DNA from: Porphyromonas pogonae
Lineage (GTDB): Bacteria; Bacteroidota; Bacteroidia; Bacteroidales; Porphyromonadaceae
DNA: 64,000 bases
NCBI RefSeq assembly: GCF_036320655.1
Contig: NZ_CP143258.1
Location: 124,001 to 188,000, forward strand
Direction of reading: 5' to 3'
The position numbers and the translations under genes are program-made. Each line of letters opens with the position of its first letter. Position 1 is the first letter of the stretch. Shown piece by piece: positions 58,501 to 64,000 of the stretch. Under the pieces are notes generated by a model. It made no database searches. It worked only from the letters and a program-made list of their open reading frames with translations, and was not told the DNA's origin.

Positions 58501-61500
58501 CTATCCGTGAGGCTGTAACTGCTGTAAGTACCGGGTTCGGTGATTTCCATGGGGATGCTGTACTCATAGTAATTGTGTCGGTAATCTGATCCCATACGAA
58601 TAAAGAATCTCAGATCTCCACGGCGTATCGGTTTGTGATCTTGTGCCTGTTGCTCCGCATGCACAAAGAGTTCCAACTTCTTGAATTTCCTCAAATCCAA
58701 ATTCACATTCTTGTACACCGCCCTACTCTCTTTACGTGTCAGATTAGATATTTTCAGACTCAGCGACTGCTCGTTGCGTATGCGGTTTTGACCCGTACCT
58801 GATTCGTTTACCTGTCGGTCAATATCCGGTGGCAACACGTAATTCACCGGCCTGCGATCTGCATTTTCTTCGAGATTCACTGTAGTAAGTTCCAGGCTTG
58901 ACGCAGAGGTGTTGCCCACGCCTTCCATATCAATAGGGCGATTATAGATGCGCCATTCGTTACGCACCAGTCTGAGCGAAGCAAATCGTAGAAATACCTC
59001 ATCACGAAATCCCGTAAGAAACAAACGCATGAAACGTATCGACTTGAAGTCTGAGACTGATCCTACCTTGCCATCATAGTGATTGATGGGGACTTTGAAC
59101 TGATACCAATTCACTGTTTCCGTTGCTCCATTTGGTAGTTTCACATCCGCGCTCTTGATATCGGTAATGTAGTTACTTCCAATCCTCATATCTGCCGGAA
59201 CAAGCCGTATCTTATATTTATAATATCGCTCCGTTTCATTGAGTATATTATCCTGATTGATATCTTCTATATCCGGTACCGTCTTAGCTGCACTTATGTT
59301 TTCATGATTGCCGTCCTTGGCTTCGGCGGAGTTACCCTCAGTACCATTGTAGTAGAGGTATCTATCCAAAATAGGACTCCGGCTCTTGTCGAAGTCATTG
59401 TTGCGGTAGTGTTTGAAGTTATCACCGGCAGGATCATTGAGCGGGCTCATCTTGTCTTCCTCCCATTTGCTGAGTACCGATGGTCGCACTTTGGCACGTA
59501 ACTTCTGCACATATGCTGCATATGAGATATTTTCTTTTTCTTCTTCCGTGCTTATCCCGTTGAGCCCCACATCTTGCACGGCTCTGGCTCCCGCAGTGTT
59601 GTCAAAGGCATAACCGGAACTTTGTCTTTTGGGCACTTTGCCCCATACCGTTTTCTCCACTGCTGATTCATCTTTATTGACGGGAAGGCCGTTTTCAAAA
59701 AACTTTTTCCCGTCTTTCAGTACATCTTCCGATACGTCACCCAGATTGATTATAAGGCTACCTCCTGCCGACGAAGGATTATAGATAAAGGGATCCAGTA
59801 GCCAGAATTCTACATATTCTATATTCGCCGCTTCAAAATCAGACTGCTCAATGCGTCTCATAATGCCTCCGAAGTTCTTTTCAGGCTCACGGACATTCCC
59901 TTGGGCATCTATAGCATCAGCATCAAGGTTGTAGGCTCCTCTCATACGGGGATAATACGAGATATTGAGCGTGGGTATAGAGCTAATCCTATTATAATTG
60001 ATCTCTTTGTATGGAAAGAGCTCTCCCGTTCTGATCATACGGGAGTAATGGTTGCTTTGCAAGTCCGGATCGTTCCTCATGTAAGGAGGCATACGATGTA
60101 TGAGCTCTCCTGTGTAGATAGGATCTATCATAAACCATGCGATGTGAGAGCGGTGCATGCCATAACGCAGATCATTGGTCAATGAGGCTTCGGGAAAAAG
60201 AGCAGCAGCACCTTCTTCAAAAGGTACGGAACTCAACATCCATCCGTAAGGATTGATCAGGTCTATATAGCTTTGCGATGACTCGAAGTCATCGAGGTAG
60301 CTGTACCCCTGCTTATTACCCTTGCTATAGTGCCCGGGGAGAAGCTGTGCAAACTCTGCGTTGAAATTGATAAGAGAAGGCTCGGATGTTTCATAAAACG
60401 GTAGTTTGTCCAGCCATGATGTAAGCTTGCGCGACTCTTTGCGTATATTGATGTTCAATCCCCACAGCGTATTTTTCATAGCTTCTTCTCCAAACATTGT
60501 TTTGCCGGAGAGGGGCATTTCTGAGAGATGCATCACTGTAGCACCTATATTTGTATAGTCATTGAGGTGATAATTCAGATCCACCCCCAATACTGTTTTC
60601 CTCATCCCCCTGTTGAAGCTTTCATTGTCCACCGATATATCCAGTGGAGTACCGGCATTGAGGAGTGACGTGTTGAGTATCGTCGCTATCCCCGCTTGGT
60701 AATCGATCGAGTAGTCTACATTTTCGATTAGTTCTTTGGCTCCCGCACTTATCCTCACGCTACCCGGAGCCAGATTCACAGCTCCGAGGTTTATCTGTCC
60801 CGAGGTAGAAGATCGGTATTCCCCCTTGATGATAAACTTATTCTTTTCGGCTGCTTGTCTCGCTTCCACAAGGGTTTTGTCGTAGAGTTCGGTGTAGGCA
60901 AACTGATTAGCTGTTCCTCCCTGCCCTATAGCATCCGCAAGCGTAGAGCCAAAGGGTGCAACCGACGGGAATACCACAGCTCCTATCTCGGGAATGATGG
61001 TGATTCCCTCCAGAAAATCGAATGCGCCATCAGGCAATGTTGATTTTTTGCTGTCGAGTCTATCCAGCCCCAACACTCTGAGTAGCGGCACGCCTGTGAT
61101 TTTACCCGCATTAATACTGGGCTGGAAGTTCCCCACATCATCACTCCTATACAGAATATCAAGCTTAAATCCATCGTGCTGTACATTACTGATACCACTA
61201 CCCAAGTTATATATATTCTTCATCATGAGATGCCAGTAAGGCGACCGAGGTTCCTGCAGGGAACCCTTGAGAAGTTTCACAAAGATATTGTCGGTAGACT
61301 TATCAGGTCTATCCGATGTGAACTCACCCACCTGAAATCTTCTTCCTTGATAGGTGTATTCATAAGCCACTGCAAGACATTCGTCAGCATTGAGCCTGAA
61401 ATTGAGCGATAGATATCCCAGTGTAGGGTTCAGGATGTATTCGTTGGGCGTCAAAAGCCTAGCATTTTCCACTTTCTCATAGTCTGTCCCCACGGTATAA

Positions 61501-62672
61501 GTAGGCGATAGTCCCGCATTCAATCCATCCACTCGCCTGAGAGACGGATTGGAATTAATCTCTTCATAAAGGGTATTGGCAAAGTTATTCATGATCGGTT
61601 CCCCCTTTTTAGTCACATGGGAGTTGAATATTACCGAAGGCTCGCCAAGGTCAGAAAAGGCAGCTACATTGCGTGCATTGTCATATTTACCGGTTTTATT
61701 GGTAACCCATACTTCTATACGGTTTATCCTGATACCGGAAGTAATCACAGGCACATGAGCCATCCATCGGTCGAAGTGATCGTAGAAGTAATGCCCGAGA
61801 AAAAAGTGTCTGTTCTCGTCATAGCCATCGGACTGTAACTCGAAAGCCTGTGTCTGTTTACCGCCACGAGTAGCCAGCTGTCTACGCTGCGTATGCTGCT
61901 GGCTGGCTGCAATGTCAATGTCGAGTTTGCCAAACTGAAGTTTGGAGTGAATCCCGAACAGCCGTCCGCCACCATTGATCAACGAGTTACGAGGGCGAAA
62001 GAAGATATCTCCCACATCAATAAACTTGATGATATCGTCCTCCTCTCCGGTGTAAGACAGTTTTATACGTCTGCCCTCGCGATCAAAAGTCGCTTCTGTA
62101 TCATAGTTGATATCCATCTTGAGGCGTGTGCCTAGCGATGCTTGAGCATTGAGCCTGATGAGTTCCTGAAAATTAAAGTATTTGCGCGTACGCCGTGCTG
62201 TGCTGATAGCCGGGTTATCTATATGTGTTCGGCGCATACCCAGTGAGAAGTCGGCAGTACCATTGAGCTTGATCTTGAATCCCCCTTCTCCGAAGATCTC
62301 TTCCAAAATACCGCCGTCCTGTTTCATTGTGGGATGTGTCATAGTCTGCACAGGAAACACCCGCATAGACTCGGACAACGATAGAGGTAAGCGCAGGGGG
62401 GGTATCACCACAGGGGCTACTATCGGTAGGGCGCGGAGCGAGTCTGCAGGGAGTCGCAGAGGTATGGGATAAGCGTTTTTGGCGGTAATTGCGGGAGATA
62501 TACCGATGTTTGTATAGCGTGATCCCACGGAACCTAACTTATGTTGCCCCGTGACGGACGAAGCATGACGTACCTGTGCATGCATTGCAGAGAAAGAGCA
62601 AAGCGACACCAAACATACTATGAGTATGATCGTGAAGAAGTATGTGCAATGATGTTTGGTGATTCTCCACAT
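55524..62672 (-). CDS. sprA: SprA/Sov, type IX secretion outer-membrane translocon
   Basis: A 2382-residue protein with a signal peptide (about 1-32) and the SprA repeat architecture. Visible blocks include DEECLAVAYEYTYQGRRFQVGEF-like NADECLAVAYEYTYQGRRFQVG, LDDFESSQSYIDL, PYMRNDPDLQSNHYSRMIR, SIPTLNISYYPRMRGAYNLDAD and a C-terminal aromatic strand ending YGVSLRLNFSY. SprA forms the 36-strand outer-membrane channel through which folded cargo with C-terminal sorting domains leaves the cell. The length is close to the P. gingivalis and Flavobacterium proteins (about 2400-2500). The gene is intact. It follows ruvA by 56 bases on the same strand. Confidence 0.96.
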   Translation of the reverse strand: MWRITKHHCTYFFTIILIVCLVSLCSFSAMHAQVRHASSVTGQHKLGSVGSRYTNIGISPAITAKNAYPIPLRLPADSLRALPIVAPVVIPPLRLPLSLSESMRVFPVQTMTHPTMKQDGGILEEIFGEGGFKIKLNGTADFSLGMRRTHIDNPAISTARRTRKYFNFQELIRLNAQASLGTRLKMDINYDTEATFDREGRRIKLSYTGEEDDIIKFIDVGDIFFRPRNSLINGGGRLFGIHSKLQFGKLDIDIAASQQHTQRRQLATRGGKQTQAFELQSDGYDENRHFFLGHYFYDHFDRWMAHVPVITSGIRINRIEVWVTNKTGKYDNARNVAAFSDLGEPSVIFNSHVTKKGEPIMNNFANTLYEEINSNPSLRRVDGLNAGLSPTYTVGTDYEKVENARLLTPNEYILNPTLGYLSLNFRLNADECLAVAYEYTYQGRRFQVGEFTSDRPDKSTDNIFVKLLKGSLQEPRSPYWHLMMKNIYNLGSGISNVQHDGFKLDILYRSDDVGNFQPSINAGKITGVPLLRVLGLDRLDSKKSTLPDGAFDFLEGITIIPEIGAVVFPSVAPFGSTLADAIGQGGTANQFAYTELYDKTLVEARQAAEKNKFIIKGEYRSSTSGQINLGAVNLAPGSVRISAGAKELIENVDYSIDYQAGIATILNTSLLNAGTPLDISVDNESFNRGMRKTVLGVDLNYHLNDYTNIGATVMHLSEMPLSGKTMFGEEAMKNTLWGLNINIRKESRKLTSWLDKLPFYETSEPSLINFNAEFAQLLPGHYSKGNKQGYSYLDDFESSQSYIDLINPYGWMLSSVPFEEGAAALFPEASLTNDLRYGMHRSHIAWFMIDPIYTGELIHRMPPYMRNDPDLQSNHYSRMIRTGELFPYKEINYNRISSIPTLNISYYPRMRGAYNLDADAIDAQGNVREPEKNFGGIMRRIEQSDFEAANIEYVEFWLLDPFIYNPSSAGGSLIINLGDVSEDVLKDGKKFFENGLPVNKDESAVEKTVWGKVPKRQSSGYAFDNTAGARAVQDVGLNGISTEEEKENISYAAYVQKLRAKVRPSVLSKWEEDKMSPLNDPAGDNFKHYRNNDFDKSRSPILDRYLYYNGTEGNSAEAKDGNHENISAAKTVPDIEDINQDNILNETERYYKYKIRLVPADMRIGSNYITDIKSADVKLPNGATETVNWYQFKVPINHYDGKVGSVSDFKSIRFMRLFLTGFRDEVFLRFASLRLVRNEWRIYNRPIDMEGVGNTSASSLELTTVNLEENADRRPVNYVLPPDIDRQVNESGTGQNRIRNEQSLSLKISNLTRKESRAVYKNVNLDLRKFKKLELFVHAEQQAQDHKPIRRGDLRFFIRMGSDYRHNYYEYSIPMEITEPGTYSSYSLTDREKVWPVANKIYIDLNNWARLKSRRNGMSAVGTPGADFFHRFTENDPAHPENRMTVKGNPGLGNVRTIMMGVTNSSDEIQSVEVWTNELRLSDFADGKGWAVQADMNVKLADLGDVSLAGQYMTAGFGGIDRSLLERSMDDRRRVDFNTNLDLGKLFPQKAHLVIPFFYSSNAEHLTPEYNPWDDDIKLKDALAGLKTNNQRDSLRNISVTDKQSSGFAITNARVDIRSKTPMPYDPANLSFTYSQASDRMHSPDIEYENQQSWRAGVVYDYVLPFKALRIFDKENKGNKTAREFDLKLWPEHINIQSFITRNYQEQQIRNITPTDKVHAHQPVAATFMQQFSWNRRLSMQWRLIRNLTADFNSGTDALIEEPYMQVNRKTNPDGYKVWKDSVLRSIMDLGKPMHYDQTLTVNYTLPTESIRKLNWITSQTTYTANYSWERGPEHIAGFSPIGNTVRNQLNLETNTTFDLQRLYRKYDAYNELERSLRRRPRTRGEDVGDKEVPMGSLWLKKLYRSLFMIKDVKFSYAYSQGLNLPGFRPDVRDVGGQGGSSAGIAPGIGYALGFVKEGYVRDALQKGWLITDNPDIYPANYSRTQTLDWMIRLEPFPDLKITLRTIHSLSRQTQIRFAEKDMSSIYGGNFMMTTIGLKSFFGNSRSDGESNSRAFENFLNTRGKIMSDVMEHYRGRIYPNSGFIQNTPYAGQEIKVQETGISENSPEVLIPSFLSAYTSSGDKRISIFNPLPGLLSALPNWNIRYSGLGKIDKIKNIFSDITLSHYYTAKYIIGNYTSYSGWVRTEGHLGLRPMQGDNGAVRPIASGIYSIPSVTLQESFFPLFGVDMTTLGGFSFKLNWNKNRGVTLNLNAYQILEEYINELSCTLGYKVNNFDRLLGLRRGKKEEEASGEYNGGALVIRANYSLNETSIMLRKIQERYSVSTNGSLGKRVGISADYDLNKYIMLRAFYECEINRPRVSTIAFPVKNTNYGVSLRLNFSY

Positions 62673-62728
62673 ACGGTGTCTTTGCTAATACACATCCATA
62701 AGTTTTGGTCAATATCTCGGATTACTTG

Positions 62729-63325
62729 TCAGAGTAGTCGCAGTGCCTTTTTGATGATCTCCTCTACAGACATGGAAGGGCTGGAAGTAACTATAGATCT
62801 CACAGCTTTGCGAATGTCGGCATCTCCGTATCCCAGCATCTTCAATGCCTTGGAAGCCTCCTCGGCAGCACCAGCATGTGCATAGGCATCCGCAAGAGGA
62901 GAGGTTACCTCTACTCCATCTTCGAGAGGAACAAGTTTGCCTTTCAGATCCACGATGATGCGCTGTGCGGTCTTGAGCCCGATACCTTTTACAGCTTTGA
63001 GAGCTTCTGTTTGTCCCAGCGTGATGATCTGGTTAAGCTCCGCGGGGGCATAGGTACTCAGGATCACCCGAGCCGTATTGGGGCCTACTCCGGACACAGT
63101 ATTGAGCTGTCTGAAGAGTTCTTGCTCCGCACTCGTGGCAAAGCCATACAGCAGATGAGCATCCTCTCGTATAATTTGGGTAATAAGCACCTTACCCTCC
63201 CGTTTGCCTTGGTATGCTGTATAGGTAGTAAGAGATATATTGACCGAATAGCCTACTCCCCCACATTCCACAATCATCATGGTAGGAGTAAGCTCGGCAA
63301 TATCACCACGTAAATATGCTATCAT
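62729..63325 (-). CDS. ruvA: Holliday junction branch migration protein RuvA
   Basis: A 198-residue RuvA. The OB-fold is [31 protein letters not shown]. The two helix-hairpin-helix motifs are in [20 protein letters not shown] and [23 protein letters not shown], and a RuvB-binding domain III (about 150-198) follows. It holds the four-way junction for RuvB-driven branch migration. The start at 63325 is the conserved MIAYLRG; an extension to 63391 adds 22 unrelated residues. Confidence 0.96.
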   Translation of the reverse strand: MIAYLRGDIAELTPTMMIVECGGVGYSVNISLTTYTAYQGKREGKVLITQIIREDAHLLYGFATSAEQELFRQLNTVSGVGPNTARVILSTYAPAELNQIITLGQTEALKAVKGIGLKTAQRIIVDLKGKLVPLEDGVEVTSPLADAYAHAGAAEEASKALKMLGYGDADIRKAVRSIVTSSPSMSVEEIIKKALRLL

Positions 63326-63439
63326 ATCAATTTGATTTATTTTTTCGAAGTTGATTATTTGCAAAAGTAGCCATTTTAGCCCAAAGGGCATCTATCTGCG
63401 AATCAGTCAGCGTTTTTCGCCCAATGACTTACTGCAAAT

Positions 63440-63477
63440 AAAAAGTCCGGAGAAGCTGACTTCAGCTTTTCCGGACC
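63440..63477 (-). terminator. Terminator after the LrgB-like gene
   Basis: On the minus strand GTCCGGAAAAGCT and AGCTTCTCCGGAC pair around a short loop and are followed by TTTTTATTT. It separates the LrgB-like gene from ruvA. Confidence 0.82.
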
Positions 63478-63503
63478 CCTGAGAGAGACTTCCATCTAAA
63501 ACT

Positions 63504-64000
63504 CTAAAGAAAAGCTCCGCATTTTTCAATGAGCGGGAGCAACAATGCTGTTATAATACCCATAATGCCGATAGCCAACCCACTCAAAGCTCCTTCTATG
63601 GCACCCATCTGTATAGCTGTAGCAGTACCTACACCATGAGAAGATGCTCCCAGAGCCAGCCCTTTGGCAATAGGGCTCTTGATCCTGAGCAACCTCATGA
63701 GGGGTGGTGCTATAATGCTACCCATAATGCCTGCAGCAACTACGACTACGGCTGTGAGCGGTGGGATACCTCCGTTTTTGGCAGCCAGTTCCATGGCTAT
63801 GGGGGTAGTCACCGATTTAGGCTCCAAGGAGGCTATGAGACTGTGGTTGGCTCCCATCAAGGAGCCTGTTACTGCAATGGACACAATGCCTATAAAGGCT
63901 CCTGTGAGTACAGATGCAAATATCGAAAGCACATTGCCTTTGAGATGATGCACCTGCTTGTAAAGGATATATCCCAAGGATACCACCGATGGGCCCAAAA
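63504..64000 (-). CDS. lrgB: LrgB-like membrane protein (5' end outside the window)
   Basis: The visible 165 residues have the LrgB/CidB core: LGPSVVSLGYILYKQ-like opening, SLEPKSVTTPIAMELAAKNGGIPPLTAVVVVAAGIMGSIIAPPLMRLLRI and LALGASSHGVGTATAIQMGAIEGALSGLAIGIMG. These are the conserved motifs of the family (PKSVTTPIA and the SHGxGTA stretch). LrgB proteins work with LrgA/CidA in holin-like control of murein hydrolases and in pyruvate or glycolate transport in plants and bacteria. The N-terminal third and any LrgA partner lie beyond position 64000. Four or five helices are visible. Confidence 0.88.
   Translation of the reverse strand, partial: LGPSVVSLGYILYKQVHHLKGNVLSIFASVLTGAFIGIVSIAVTGSLMGANHSLIASLEPKSVTTPIAMELAAKNGGIPPLTAVVVVAAGIMGSIIAPPLMRLLRIKSPIAKGLALGASSHGVGTATAIQMGAIEGALSGLAIGIMGIITALLLPLIEKCGAFL

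Overview
The window comes from a Bacteroidota chromosome, most likely Porphyromonas or a close relative. The evidence is a SprA/Sov type IX secretion translocon, a SusC/SusD pair, many lipoproteins with a Bacteroidales-type signal peptide, promoters of the TTG-N21-TAnnTTTG kind without Shine-Dalgarno sequences, and an IS982-family element of the kind common in Porphyromonas. A GH33 sialidase, a sulfatase and secreted GH2 and GH63 enzymes suggest life on host glycans. No rRNA, tRNA, CRISPR array or prophage was seen.

Layout. 1-898: end of a HAD phosphatase gene, then recO. 1105-4888 (minus): a compact group of a DUF417/RclC-like membrane protein, an exported MsrA-MsrB fusion, a tandem-spondin lipoprotein, and an ECF sigma factor with a zinc-type anti-sigma factor. 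It reads as an envelope oxidant-stress unit. 4889-6185: non-coding, with a 6 x 22-bp repeat array and a small transcription unit. 6186-8842: lipoprotein, yigZ, dnaA. 8843-11180: AT-rich DNA with DnaA-box-like sites and an IS982 insertion. 11181-20752: sialidase, groES-groEL, an exported nuclease/phosphatase, a zinc ribbon protein, an acetyltransferase, a candidate leukocidin-like lipoprotein, mnmD and a TrmH-family methylase. 20884-25209: CPA2 antiporter and glycogen branching enzyme.

25310-26686 is non-coding and holds two copies of a 187-bp MITE. 26687-39886 is a polysaccharide utilisation locus: GH63, GH2, a lysine exporter split into two genes, SusD and SusC on the minus strand, and a Ser-type sulfatase on the plus strand. 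39977-44403: a GIN-domain protein, dapB, an intact signal peptidase I, a signal peptidase paralogue that lacks both catalytic residues, and a WbqC-like protein. 44404-45532 is non-coding again, with a second 6 x 22-bp array and a third MITE. 45533-64000: an AddA/RecB-like helicase-nuclease, pdxA, a DUF4837 lipoprotein, a NahK-like sugar kinase, nhaD, tsaB, a DUF1573 protein, sprA, ruvA and the end of an lrgB-like gene.

The least explained signals are the two 22-bp-period arrays about 39 kb apart, three near-identical strong promoters that read into gene-poor DNA with about 50-codon ORFs, the MITE family with clean 5-bp target duplications, the catalytically dead signal peptidase paralogue, and the oxidant-defence operon joined to a sigma/anti-sigma pair.
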